A stretch of 64,000 bases of DNA from Flavobacterium johnsoniae. Lineage in GTDB: Bacteria; Bacteroidota; Bacteroidia; Flavobacteriales; Flavobacteriaceae. The DNA lies in NCBI RefSeq assembly GCF_001879205.1, contig NZ_MLFK01000006.1, positions 62,001 to 126,000 of the forward strand. Direction: 5' to 3'. Below the pieces are notes generated by a model. The model saw only the letters and a list, made by a program, of their open reading frames with translations, made no database searches and was not told where the DNA came from. Shown in pieces: positions 34,642 to 42,709 of the stretch (position 1 is its first letter; each line of letters opens with the position of its first letter). The position numbers were made by a program, and so were the translations under genes.

Positions 34642-35517
34642 TTAAGCATTCGCCGTAACCGCTTCTTTATCAATTTTATTAATCAAACCTGCTAATACTT
34701 TTCCTGGGCCGACTTCAGTAAACAAAGTAGCACCGTCAGCGATCATTTGCTGTACAGATTGTGTCCATTTTACCGGAGCAGTCAATTGAATGATTAAGTT
34801 CTTTTTAATTTCGTTTGCATCAGAAACCGCATTTGCCGTTACGTTTTGGTAAACTGGGCAGATAGGAGTAGAGAAAGTTGTTGCTTCAATTGCAGCTGCT
34901 AATTCTTCTCTTGCTGGTTCCATCATTGGTGAGTGAAATGCTCCTCCAACAGGTAAAATCAAGGCGCGTTTTGCTCCTGCAGCTTTCATGGCTTCACATG
35001 CCTTTTCAACTGCTGAAGTTTCTCCTGAAATAACTAATTGCCCTGGGCAGTTATAATTTGCAGCAACTACGATTCCGTCAATAGAAGCACAAACTTCTTC
35101 TACAATATTATCGGCTAAACCTAAAACAGCTGCCATTGTAGATGGAGTAATTTCGCAGGCTTTCTGCATAGCAAGAGCACGTTGAGAAACTAATTTTAAA
35201 CCATCTTCAAAAGATAAAGTCCCGTTGGCAACCAATGCTGAAAATTCTCCTAAAGAATGTCCTGCAACCATTTCTGGTTTAAAATCATCACCTAGAGTTT
35301 TCGCTAAAATAACCGAGTGTAAAAATACAGCCGGCTGCGTAACTTTAGTTTCTTTTAGTTCTTCGGCTGTGCCTTCAAACATAATATCTGTAATTCTAAA
35401 ACCTAAGATTTCATTAGCTTTTTCGAATAATTCTTTGGCTAAAGCCGAGTTTTCATATAAGTCTTTGCCCATTCCTGTAAACTGTGCGCCCTGACCTGGA
35501 AATACGTATGCTTTCAT
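34642..35517 (-). CDS. fabD: Malonyl-CoA:acyl carrier protein transacylase
   Basis: A 291-residue enzyme that loads malonyl groups onto ACP for fatty acid synthesis. The opening FPGQGAQFTGMGKDLY binds substrate, Ser88 is the nucleophile in GHSLGE, and GGAFHSPMM carries the catalytic His. Length is normal. It is not beside other fab genes here. A -7 box TATTTTTG lies upstream at 35574-35581. Confidence 0.95.
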   Translation of the reverse strand: MKAYVFPGQGAQFTGMGKDLYENSALAKELFEKANEILGFRITDIMFEGTAEELKETKVTQPAVFLHSVILAKTLGDDFKPEMVAGHSLGEFSALVANGTLSFEDGLKLVSQRALAMQKACEITPSTMAAVLGLADNIVEEVCASIDGIVVAANYNCPGQLVISGETSAVEKACEAMKAAGAKRALILPVGGAFHSPMMEPAREELAAAIEATTFSTPICPVYQNVTANAVSDANEIKKNLIIQLTAPVKWTQSVQQMIADGATLFTEVGPGKVLAGLINKIDKEAVTANA

Positions 35518-35573
35518 TTGTCTAATTTAATTTTTATTTTTTTTGGAATTGAAAACTAGTTTCAATAGAAAGG

Positions 35574-35581
35574 CAAAAATA
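35574..35581 (-). promoter_or_regulatory. Predicted -7 box of fabD
   Basis: TATTTTTG on the minus strand fits TAnnTTTG, 56 bases before the fabD start. Confidence 0.5.
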
Positions 35582-35589
35582 GTATTTTT

Positions 35590-35952
35590 TTATTTCGTAT
35601 AATCCTTAAACATGTAAATCCATGCTAATCTTGAAAATCGGAGGTTGAATGAAGTAAGTAAAGTAATGACAACTGCAATGATTGGGATGATTCTCAAATC
35701 GAAATTTTTCTCAAAGAAAAACTGTGCAATACAATAAGTTGCAATTCCCTGAGCAACTGTTAATCCGTAGTTTACATACATGGCACCAAAGAAATAACCA
35801 GGTTCTTTTTGAAACTTGTAATTACAATGACTGCAGTATTCATTCATTTTTGGAAGGCCGAAAGTCAGAAAAATATTTTTGTCTGTAAATACTTTTCCTT
35901 TATGACAAATAGGACATTCGTTGCTTAAAATATGAGTTAATGCACTTGACAT
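35590..35952 (-). CDS. DUF983 membrane protein with zinc-ribbon-like cysteines
   Basis: A 120-residue protein of the DUF983 family. The cytoplasmic N-terminal part has two CxxC pairs (Cys13/Cys16 and Cys40/Cys43), then the typical KEPGYFFGAMYVNYG segment, and two membrane helices (about 58-78 and 83-103). The family is common in Bacteroidota and alphaproteobacteria with no established role. The 72-base gap to fabD contains the predicted fabD promoter, so it is probably a separate unit. Confidence 0.85.
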   Translation of the reverse strand: MSSALTHILSNECPICHKGKVFTDKNIFLTFGLPKMNEYCSHCNYKFQKEPGYFFGAMYVNYGLTVAQGIATYCIAQFFFEKNFDLRIIPIIAVVITLLTSFNLRFSRLAWIYMFKDYTK

Positions 35953-35991
35953 GATCTTGTTGTTTTTTATTTACACAAAGGTAATTCAGTG

Positions 35992-36019
35992 TTGTATAAA
36001 AGTCTTTTTAGTATCTTCG
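35992..36019 (+). promoter_or_regulatory. Predicted promoter of the AraC gene
   Basis: TTG (35992-35994), a 17-bp spacer and TATCTTCG (36012-36019), one base from TAnnTTTG. It supports the ATG at 36049. Confidence 0.5.
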
Positions 36020-36048
36020 CTACTTATAGCACAATAAAGACATTTGTT

Positions 36049-36909
36049 ATGAAGAAATATCCAATTTATAGTGTTCGGAATTTTAGCTGTAATGATATCC
36101 ATCGTGATTTTTATGTAAATACCTTTAAAGAGCATTTAAAAAATCACAGTTTTGTCGAAGAACCACATCGTCATGATTCTTATTTGATGGTATTTTTTAC
36201 GAAAGGTTCCGGACTGCATGAAGTTGATTTTGATCAATTCGAAATTAAAAGAGGAAGTTTGTTTGTGCTCCAGCCAGGACAGATGCATCACTGGAGTTTG
36301 TCTGAAGATGTTGAGGGATTTGTGATTATTTTTTCACAGGAATTGTATAATTTGTATTTTGGACAAAAAAATATTAACGAATATAATTTCTATCATTCTA
36401 TTCATAACAGACCGGAGATGGTTTTCGAGCAAAAAGAAATTCCTAAAATCCTGCCTTACTTTGATTTGCTGATTCAGGAAAACAATCAAAGCAATCGGTA
36501 TCAGCTGGATAAAATGTTGAATTTATTAGACTGCATTCATATTGAGATTGCTCGTAAATACAGTGAAACTTATTCGCATCAGACACATTCGTATAACATT
36601 AAGATCAATAAGTTTGAATCGCTTTTAGAGGAATATTTCAGGACTGAAAAACTGCCGTCTTTTTATGCTGAAAAATTAAGTATTACGCTGAAGCATTTAA
36701 ACAGAATCTGCAATGAAATTCTTCAAAAAACGGCCACAGAAGTGATTACAGATCGTGTAATCCTCGAAATAAAACGAATGTTGATCGATAAGCAATTAGC
36801 AGTAAGCGAAGTCGCATTTAAGGTAGGCTACGAAGATTACTCGTATTTCTCCCGTTTCTTCAAAAAACAAACCGGAATGTCGCCAACAGAATTTAGAAAT
36901 GTAAAATAA
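36049..36909 (+). CDS. AraC family transcriptional regulator
   Basis: A 286-residue regulator with an N-terminal cupin-like sensor (HRHDSYLMVFFTKGSGLHEV, then LQPGQMHHW) and a C-terminal AraC double helix-turn-helix. The second helix-turn-helix shows AVSEVAFKVGYEDYSYFSRFFKKQTGMSP, split here as AVSEVAFKVGYEDYSYF and SRFFKKQTGMSP. The frame runs upstream to a GTG at 35989; the ATG at 36049 is preferred because it follows a plausible promoter. It is convergent with the YceI gene. It is an obvious candidate to control the nearby YceI and pirin genes, but their shared site is a palindrome, which is unusual for AraC proteins. Confidence 0.88.
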   Translation: MKKYPIYSVRNFSCNDIHRDFYVNTFKEHLKNHSFVEEPHRHDSYLMVFFTKGSGLHEVDFDQFEIKRGSLFVLQPGQMHHWSLSEDVEGFVIIFSQELYNLYFGQKNINEYNFYHSIHNRPEMVFEQKEIPKILPYFDLLIQENNQSNRYQLDKMLNLLDCIHIEIARKYSETYSHQTHSYNIKINKFESLLEEYFRTEKLPSFYAEKLSITLKHLNRICNEILQKTATEVITDRVILEIKRMLIDKQLAVSEVAFKVGYEDYSYFSRFFKKQTGMSPTEFRNVK

Positions 36910-36997
36910 AGGGTTTCGGCTTCGCTCAGCCTGACAGTTGCATTCATAATGATATCGCATATCGGGCGGAGCGAAGTTGAAGCCGCTCCTAAAAGCA

Positions 36998-37025
36998 AAA
37001 TCCTGTACTAAAAAGTACAGGATTT
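36998..37025. terminator. Hairpin between the AraC and YceI genes
   Basis: AAATCCTGTAC and GTACAGGATTT form an 11-bp stem with an AT loop between convergent genes. The T tracts are short, so efficiency is uncertain. The adjoining 36915-36990 holds a degenerate repeat (CGGCTTCGCTC with a partner near 36969-36985). Confidence 0.6.
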
Positions 37026-37055
37026 CATAACCAACCAATTAAATCTAAAACCTGA

Positions 37056-37589
37056 TTAGGCTTGTTTTACAAATTGTAATTCAATGTTTAAACGAACTTC
37101 TTCGCCTACTAAAACACCCCCTGTTTCAAGAGCTGAATTCCAGTTTAAACCCCAATCTTTACGATTAATTTTTCCTTCTATGCTTAAACCTACTTTTGTA
37201 TTTCCCCAAGGATCAGTTAAGATGCCGCTGTATTCTACAGGAAAAGTTACGCTTTTAGAAACACCTTTAATGTTTAAATCTCCAGTAATTTCGTAGCTTC
37301 CCTCATTAATTTTTTTGAAAGATGAAGCTTTGAAAGTTAATTTTGGATGATTCTCAGCATCAAAAAAGTCACCGCTTCTTAAATGTCCGTCTCTGTCTGC
37401 ATTTGCAGTATCGACAGAAGCAATATCAGCAGAAAATTCAATTGCTGCATTTTCAAAGTTGTCTCCTTCTGTAGTAATTGTTGCGTCGTATGTTCCGAAT
37501 TTTCCGGAAACATTTGTAAACATCATGTGTTTAACTTTAAAACCAATTTCTGAATGTGTTGGGTCAATTGACCATTTTGTAGTTGCCAT
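37056..37589 (-). CDS. YceI family lipid-binding protein, leaderless
   Basis: A 177-residue YceI-fold protein (lipocalin-like barrel that binds polyisoprenoids in its structurally known members). Family landmarks are WSIDPTHSEIGFKVKHMMF at the N terminus and GLNWNSALETGGVLVGEEV at the C terminus. Unlike E. coli YceI it has no signal peptide, so it should be cytoplasmic. Upstream are a -7 box and a palindrome identical in sequence and position to those of the pirin gene, so the two are probably co-regulated. The ligand is unknown. Confidence 0.9.
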   Translation of the reverse strand: MATTKWSIDPTHSEIGFKVKHMMFTNVSGKFGTYDATITTEGDNFENAAIEFSADIASVDTANADRDGHLRSGDFFDAENHPKLTFKASSFKKINEGSYEITGDLNIKGVSKSVTFPVEYSGILTDPWGNTKVGLSIEGKINRKDWGLNWNSALETGGVLVGEEVRLNIELQFVKQA

Positions 37590-37629
37590 AATTTTTATTT
37601 TTTAAATAATTAATTTCATTTTGATAGGA

Positions 37630-37675
37630 CAAAGTTACGATGACAGTTATCCTGAAGCACTTAACCTAGATTAAG
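37630..37675 (-). promoter_or_regulatory. YceI promoter with palindromic operator
   Basis: On the minus strand a -7 box TAACTTTG (37630-37637) is preceded, exactly 22 bp upstream, by the near-palindrome CTTAATCTAGGTTAAG (37660-37675). The same arrangement stands before pirin at 38488-38533. With the -7 box set at about -11 to -4, the site centres near -41.5, the class II activator position. No TTG is present at -33. Confidence 0.75.
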
Positions 37676-37740
37676 AAATAAAATGAATAACTTTTGATTG
37701 TCCGTTTGTTTTGTTTGCTGTTTGAAAAATTGCTGTCGAA

Positions 37741-38457
37741 TTAATAGTTCATCGGAATATCCATCAATAAAAATTCAGCATCTGAGTTTGCTTTGATAGT
37801 TAAAGTGTCAGTTCCTGAAATTCCAACAGCATCACGAGTGTTTAATTCCTGACCGTTGATGGTTACGTTTCCTTTTAAAACAAAAGCGTAAACTCCGTTT
37901 CCTTCTTTTTTGATTTTATATTCTGTTGCGATTCCGGCATCAAAATTCCCCATATTAAACCAAGCGTCCTGGTGAATCCAAACGCCTTCATCATCTGCAT
38001 TTGGAGATAAAACCTGTGCTAGTTTATTATGTCTGTCAGCTACATTCAGTGTAATTTGCTGGTAACGCGGTGTAACATTTCTTTTGTTTGGGAACAACCA
38101 GATTTGTAACAATTTAGTCTGCTGATCTGCGTTTGGGTTAAACTCACTGTGCTGCACACCAGTTCCGGCACTCATCACCTGAATGTCACCATGTTTAATG
38201 ATTTCAGTATTACCCATACTGTCTTTATGAGCTAAATCTCCTTCAAGCGGAATCGTAATAATTTCCATATTATCGTGTGGATGCGTTCCAAAACCCATTC
38301 CGCCTGCAATTGTATCATCGTTTAAAACACGAAGTGCCCCAAACTGAATTCTTTCCGGATTGTACCAGCTCGCAAAACTAAAGCTGTGATAAGCGTTTAA
38401 CCATCCGTGATTTGCGTTTCCTCTTGTGTCTGCTTTGTGCAATACTATATTTTCCAT
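37741..38457 (-). CDS. Pirin family protein (bicupin)
   Basis: A 238-residue cupin protein of the pirin family (YhhW-like). The N-terminal cupin keeps the metal-binding pattern HPHDNMEIITIPLEG and a downstream HSEFN. Pirins are iron-binding, and some have quercetinase activity or act as redox-dependent transcription cofactors; which applies here is unknown. The frame is open to 38508, but the ATG at 38457 matches the family start (MENIVLHKADTRG) and follows the promoter. It shares its regulatory site with the YceI gene 284 bases downstream of its stop region. Confidence 0.9.
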   Translation of the reverse strand: MENIVLHKADTRGNANHGWLNAYHSFSFASWYNPERIQFGALRVLNDDTIAGGMGFGTHPHDNMEIITIPLEGDLAHKDSMGNTEIIKHGDIQVMSAGTGVQHSEFNPNADQQTKLLQIWLFPNKRNVTPRYQQITLNVADRHNKLAQVLSPNADDEGVWIHQDAWFNMGNFDAGIATEYKIKKEGNGVYAFVLKGNVTINGQELNTRDAVGISGTDTLTIKANSDAEFLLMDIPMNY

Positions 38458-38487
38458 GATTTTGTATGTTTTGTTAATTTTATAGTA

Positions 38488-38533
38488 CAAAGATACCGTC
38501 GATGTCAAGGAAAAGCACTTAACCTAGATTAAG
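38488..38533 (-). promoter_or_regulatory. Pirin promoter with palindromic operator
   Basis: On the minus strand the -7 box TATCTTTG (38488-38495) lies exactly 22 bp downstream of CTTAATCTAGGTTAAG (38518-38533). Identity to the YceI site extends beyond the palindrome on both sides (24 identical bases), while the 22-bp spacer sequence differs. Confidence 0.75.
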
Positions 38534-38534
38534 A

Positions 38535-38665
38535 AAAGTTTTTGAGGTTCTGAAGTTGTAAGGTGCAAAGGTTCAAAGTTGTAGAAGTTCAAAGGTTTTA
38601 AGGTAGAGGCACACAGTAGTGCATATAACACATAGGTTGTCGAGATGACAAGATTGCGAGAAGAT
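38535..38665. repeat. Intergenic repeat fragments
   Basis: The 233-base gap before the hypothetical gene at 38743 holds CAAAG-type units (GGTGCAAAGGTTCAAAG, 38562-38578), then a fragment TCGAGATGACAAGATTGCGA at 38640-38659. The latter matches the end of the inverted repeat at 47091-47111. No gene is seen. Confidence 0.5.
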
Positions 38666-38742
38666 ATGTTTAGGTAATTATATTCAAAATGAAGTAAAAG
38701 TTTGCTACTTCGCGTTTTTGCGAGATTAAAAAAAAACTCCTA

Positions 38743-39099
38743 TTATTTGATTTTAATCAATTTTCCTCTCCCCTCTGAAATGTCAAGATAATTTCCTCCG
38801 CCATTTTTATTGTGTATATAAAATTGAATAGTGTCTTTTTTGATTTGATCTTTTCGAATACTTAGAATTAAATCAGTATTAATGAGATTGTCCAATAGAA
38901 TTACATTGCCATAAGAGATTTTTCCTTTTGGCATATACTTATTGTCAAAAACAAAAACGCTATCCTTAAAAGTAATTTTATCTTTTTGAATATAGGAATT
39001 GTCATCTTCAATTAAATAATTGTAGCGGCCGGTAAGTTTTTCTGTTTTCTGATTAAAGCTAATAAGAAACAGCGCTATTAGTAAAGCAAAATATTTCAT
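38743..39099 (-). CDS. Small exported protein, unrecognised
   Basis: A 118-residue protein with an N-terminal hydrophobic stretch (MKYFALLIALFLISFN) that may be a signal peptide. The rest is polar and beta-rich (KDKITFKDSVFVFDNKYMPK) without cysteines or recognisable motifs. It starts 6 bases after the stop of the XRE regulator gene, so the two are probably co-transcribed. I cannot assign a function. Confidence 0.6.
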   Translation of the reverse strand: MKYFALLIALFLISFNQKTEKLTGRYNYLIEDDNSYIQKDKITFKDSVFVFDNKYMPKGKISYGNVILLDNLINTDLILSIRKDQIKKDTIQFYIHNKNGGGNYLDISEGRGKLIKIK

Positions 39100-39105
39100 A
39101 ACGTT

Positions 39106-40587
39106 CTAACTATATTGATTAATAAACTGCTGCACCACTGCATCTGTGTTTTCATGACGTTTCTTTCTTTCTAAAGCAATCGGAGGCGCGGCTCTTTCCA
39201 AGCAATCTTTTACCGCGCAAGTCTCGCAGGTAACACCTACAATTCTTTTCACTAAAGGTTTTCCTTCGATAAATTTGAATTTCTTTTTCATTGTCGGATT
39301 TATCAGGATGCCGACAGAAATACTTCTAATATAATTATCTGCGAAAGGATCTTTTGTAGCCGATGAAAAAACCAGATACTCGTTACCACTATTGGCATAG
39401 CTGGAAATCTGCGCATCAAAAAAATGAGATTTATTTTGTCTGATGGCTTCGTCTATTGTTTTAACCGAAACCCATCTTCTGCAATAATGTTCGTTGGTCT
39501 CATTGGCATGTGGTTCCTGCTGATGTGTAATGTGCAGTTCTTTATTAATTTGATAAACATCAGAACCTACGCGATGCGATAATCTTAGAAAAAATAGGTT
39601 CTTCAGCTGAAAATCTTTCGGTAATAAATTGGTTAATCGCTGGTAAAAAGATTCTGGTGAAACTTCGAAACTTTCTATTAGTGCAACAAATTCTTCCGGT
39701 TTTGGATTTTCATTTTCTAAAAAGGAATTGATTTTATCTACCAGTAATTTTCTGGGTAGTAATAAAGCGCCGGCAAAATACGAAGCGTAAAAATTATGCA
39801 GAACCTGATCGAAATTTTCAAACTTAATCCAGCTGAAAGTCAGCAGACGATCGGATATTTTTAAATAATTATAGGCAATTTCCTTGGCTAAAATAAAAGC
39901 TTTCTGTGGAGCGTCGAGTTCTGTTGACAGCAATAAAGTTCTGCTTTTCGGAACATAAATCGAACGCAAATCGCCCAAAGCTTCCTGATCTGTAAAAACA
40001 ATTTCTTTAATGCTGTATTCGTATTCTTCTTTTAGAATTGCTTCTAACTCTTCAATAGTAATTTTTGAATCCAAATTAATCTGAAACGACTTCGAAAATG
40101 CAATTACTTTTTCTTCTAAATCTTCAAAATAATTACTGTGCGCTTCCTGATACGATCGTAAAGCAGCTAAAAAGAAACTTTCACGGCTTAAGTTATAATG
40201 CTGTGCAATTTCAATAATCGTGCTAATAAAAGCGTTGACTTTGGCTGGAGCATTCGCAATAATGTCAATTAAATCAGCTTCCTGAATTCCGAAAAGTTCA
40301 AGCGGAATCTCTTTTAAAATTCCAGATTTTAAGATTTCGCCAATAGGAGCGAGGTTGTTATCGAGTTTTAAGGACACCATTTGGTCGTAAGTCACGTCCA
40401 AATGTTCGCATAAAAGTAAAATCTTATCTGTTTTTGGATATTTTTTTCCCTTTTCGATCTCATTTAAGTATGATTTTGAAAGATTGGTCAGTTTGGCTAA
40501 GCCAAAAAGTGACAAGTTTTTTTGAGTACGAACTTGTCTCAATTTTAGTCCGAAGATCAGCTTTATATAGTCTTTTTCGATATCCAT
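39106..40587 (-). CDS. XRE family regulator with ImmA/IrrE-like domain (ScfR/RamB/MccR type)
   Basis: A 493-residue regulator. An N-terminal Cro/CI-type helix-turn-helix (about 12-68, SKSYLNEIEKGKKYPK) is followed by a helical linker and an ImmA/IrrE-like domain (about 195-320). The metalloprotease HExxH is not present; the equivalent helix reads AKEIAYNYL. The C-terminal region ends with cysteines in CETCAVKDCLERAAPP, the usual short-chain-fatty-acyl regulator tail. Relatives such as RamB and MccR control glyoxylate-shunt or methylcitrate genes, and this one is divergent from aceB. Control of aceB/aceA is inferred from position and family. Confidence 0.88.
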   Translation of the reverse strand: MDIEKDYIKLIFGLKLRQVRTQKNLSLFGLAKLTNLSKSYLNEIEKGKKYPKTDKILLLCEHLDVTYDQMVSLKLDNNLAPIGEILKSGILKEIPLELFGIQEADLIDIIANAPAKVNAFISTIIEIAQHYNLSRESFFLAALRSYQEAHSNYFEDLEEKVIAFSKSFQINLDSKITIEELEAILKEEYEYSIKEIVFTDQEALGDLRSIYVPKSRTLLLSTELDAPQKAFILAKEIAYNYLKISDRLLTFSWIKFENFDQVLHNFYASYFAGALLLPRKLLVDKINSFLENENPKPEEFVALIESFEVSPESFYQRLTNLLPKDFQLKNLFFLRLSHRVGSDVYQINKELHITHQQEPHANETNEHYCRRWVSVKTIDEAIRQNKSHFFDAQISSYANSGNEYLVFSSATKDPFADNYIRSISVGILINPTMKKKFKFIEGKPLVKRIVGVTCETCAVKDCLERAAPPIALERKKRHENTDAVVQQFINQYS

Positions 40588-40641
40588 GAATCAAATATAG
40601 TTATTCTAAAAATAATCGCCAAAAAATTATTTTTAATATTT

Positions 40642-40655
40642 AGCGAACGTTCGCT
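40642..40655. promoter_or_regulatory. Perfect 14-bp palindrome in the regulator-aceB gap
   Basis: AGCGAACGTTCGCT is a perfect palindrome, GC-rich in an AT-rich gap. It ends at the T of a possible -33 TTG (40655-40657) whose -7 box is TAATATTG (40678-40685, 20-bp spacer) reading toward aceB. It is a strong candidate operator for the divergent XRE regulator. Confidence 0.6.
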
Positions 40656-40784
40656 TGTTTTGTAAAAAACTTTTTTCTAATATTGTGGTGTAGTAAGTAT
40701 TAGTTATCAGTTTGTTATGGTTTTGTTTTGAAAAAAATATATAAACGATTCAATTGTGACTAATGAAAATTAAAAACCACAGCT

Positions 40785-42386
40785 ATGAAAAACCAATTAG
40801 AAATTACCGAAACGGCAATGGAATTTTTAGCCGAAAAGAAGCTTCGTTATCCAAAGATCTGGACAGAAGAAGCGATTGCTTTTATAACTGAATTGCATAG
40901 AAAATTCGAATCACAGCGAAAACTATTGCTTTTGCAGCGCGATCAAAAACAAGTCACTTTCGATCAGGGAATCATGCCGGTTTTTATACCTGAAACCAAA
41001 AGCATCAGAGAGGGAAATTGGACGGCTGGTGAAATTCCGAAAGATTTATTAGACCGAAGAGTGGAGATTACCGGACCGGTTGATCGCAAAATGATTATCA
41101 ATGCTTTGAATTCGGGAGCTAAAACTTTTATGGCTGATTTTGAAGACAGCACTTCGCCAACCTGGCAAAATTTGATGGAAGGCCAGCTGAATTTAATTGA
41201 TGCGGTAAATAAAACAATTACGTTTACCGATTTAGTGAAGCAGAAATCATATCACTTAAATGAAAAAACGGCAACGTTAATTGTACGCCCGCGTGGTTTA
41301 CACCTTCCTGAAAAGCATCTTTTAATTGAAGGCAAAGAAGTTTCGGGTTCTTTGGTAGATTTTGGATTGTATGTTTTTCATAACCATAAACGACTTTTAG
41401 AAAACAACTCAGGGCCGTATTTCTACATCCCGAAATTAGAACATTATCTGGAAGCACGCTGGTGGAATACGGTTATTGATTTTGCCGAGGATTATTTGAA
41501 ACTGAAAAGAGGCACTATAAAAGTGACGGTTTTAATCGAAACCATTACGGCAAGTTTTCAGCTGGATGAAATCATATATGAATTAAAAGAACATATCGTT
41601 GGCTTAAACTGCGGACGCTGGGATTATATTTTTTCTTACATCAAAAAGTTTAGAAAAAATCCAAAATTCATTGTTCCAGATCGCGATCAGGTAACCATGA
41701 CTTCGCCTTTTATGAATGCATATTCGAATTTGGTTATCCAAAGATGTCATAAAAGAGGAATTCATGCCATTGGCGGCATGGCAGCGCAGATTCCGATTCG
41801 AAATAATGAAGAAGCTAATGCAGTCGCTTTCGCGAAAGTGAAAACCGACAAAGAGCGTGAAGTTCGAAACGGCCACGACGGAACCTGGGTAGCGCATCCG
41901 GATTTGGTTTCGCTGGCAAAAGAAATTTTTGATAAAGGAATGCCGACTCCCAATCAAATTCATATTAAAAGAGAGCATCGCAAAATTACAGAAGCTGATT
42001 TGATTGAACCACCAATTGGAATCATAACCGAAAATGGTGTTCGAAAAAATATCAATGTTGGGGTTTTATATCTGGCCTCATGGCTGAACGGACAAGGCGC
42101 GGCGGCATTGCATAATTTGATGGAAGACGCTGCAACCGCCGAAATTTCGAGATCGCAATTGTGGCAATGGCTGCAGAATAAAGTGGTTTTAGATAATGGA
42201 CGAAAACTAGATTTAGCTTATTATCATGAATTGGCTTTAGATGAATTCAGAAAAATAAAAGAGGAATTAGGCGAAGAAATTCATGAAAAACAACAATTTC
42301 CATTGGCTGAAAAAGTACTGGAAAGATTAGTTGTAAATTCTGATTTCGTTGACTTTTTGACTATTCCCTGCTACAAATATTTATAA
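40785..42386 (+). CDS. aceB: Malate synthase A
   Basis: A 533-residue enzyme of the glyoxylate shunt that joins glyoxylate and acetyl-CoA to give malate. Family hallmarks are FMADFEDSTSPTWQNL (Mg-binding acidic region), LIVRPRGLHL and the motif CGRWDYIFSYIKK, with GMAAQIPIRN near the C-terminal third. Length is typical of form A. It is followed by aceA after a 323-base gap that contains a MITE-like repeat. The divergent XRE regulator and the 14-bp palindrome suggest induction on acetate or fatty acids. Confidence 0.96.
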   Translation: MKNQLEITETAMEFLAEKKLRYPKIWTEEAIAFITELHRKFESQRKLLLLQRDQKQVTFDQGIMPVFIPETKSIREGNWTAGEIPKDLLDRRVEITGPVDRKMIINALNSGAKTFMADFEDSTSPTWQNLMEGQLNLIDAVNKTITFTDLVKQKSYHLNEKTATLIVRPRGLHLPEKHLLIEGKEVSGSLVDFGLYVFHNHKRLLENNSGPYFYIPKLEHYLEARWWNTVIDFAEDYLKLKRGTIKVTVLIETITASFQLDEIIYELKEHIVGLNCGRWDYIFSYIKKFRKNPKFIVPDRDQVTMTSPFMNAYSNLVIQRCHKRGIHAIGGMAAQIPIRNNEEANAVAFAKVKTDKEREVRNGHDGTWVAHPDLVSLAKEIFDKGMPTPNQIHIKREHRKITEADLIEPPIGIITENGVRKNINVGVLYLASWLNGQGAAALHNLMEDAATAEISRSQLWQWLQNKVVLDNGRKLDLAYYHELALDEFRKIKEELGEEIHEKQQFPLAEKVLERLVVNSDFVDFLTIPCYKYL

Positions 42387-42462
42387 AGAATTAAAAGTTG
42401 AGAATTTAAAATTAAAATATTTTTCATGCAGATCATGCAGATGAAATGAGAATATTTTTTTT

Positions 42463-42610
42463 AAACACATAGAGACATAGGTTTGAGTTTCAATTAAAAA
42501 AAGTTTATAAAAAAAACTAGTTTTTTCACACATAGTCCCGAAGCTTCGGGATTGTTTAAAACAAATGAAATGCCTTTAACCACAAAGAAAAACTATGTCT
42601 CTATGTGTTT
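42463..42610. repeat. MITE-like inverted-terminal-repeat element, copy 1 (aceB-aceA gap)
   Basis: Perfect 18-bp terminal inverted repeats AAACACATAGAGACATAG (42463-42480) and its complement (42593-42610) bound a 148-base element without coding capacity. A related element lies at 59711-59826, with similar internal sequence near the right end. The 16-nt palindromic module interrupts it at 42536-42551. The gap also contains GATCATGCAGAT just upstream and AACTGAAAACT-type units at 42648-42676. Confidence 0.75.
42536..42551. repeat. 16-nt palindromic module, copy B
   Basis: TCCCGAAGCTTCGGGA is identical to the copy at 3302-3317. It lies inside the MITE-like element at 42463-42610 and is missing at the equivalent place of the element's sister copy at 59711. 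Confidence 0.8.
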
Positions 42611-42709
42611 AAAAATTAAACTCAAAGAATAAAATTTATAGTCTCAGTTGAAAACTGAAAACTGGAACTGAAAACTATTTACTTACTAACCACTTTAACT
42701 AAACTATTT

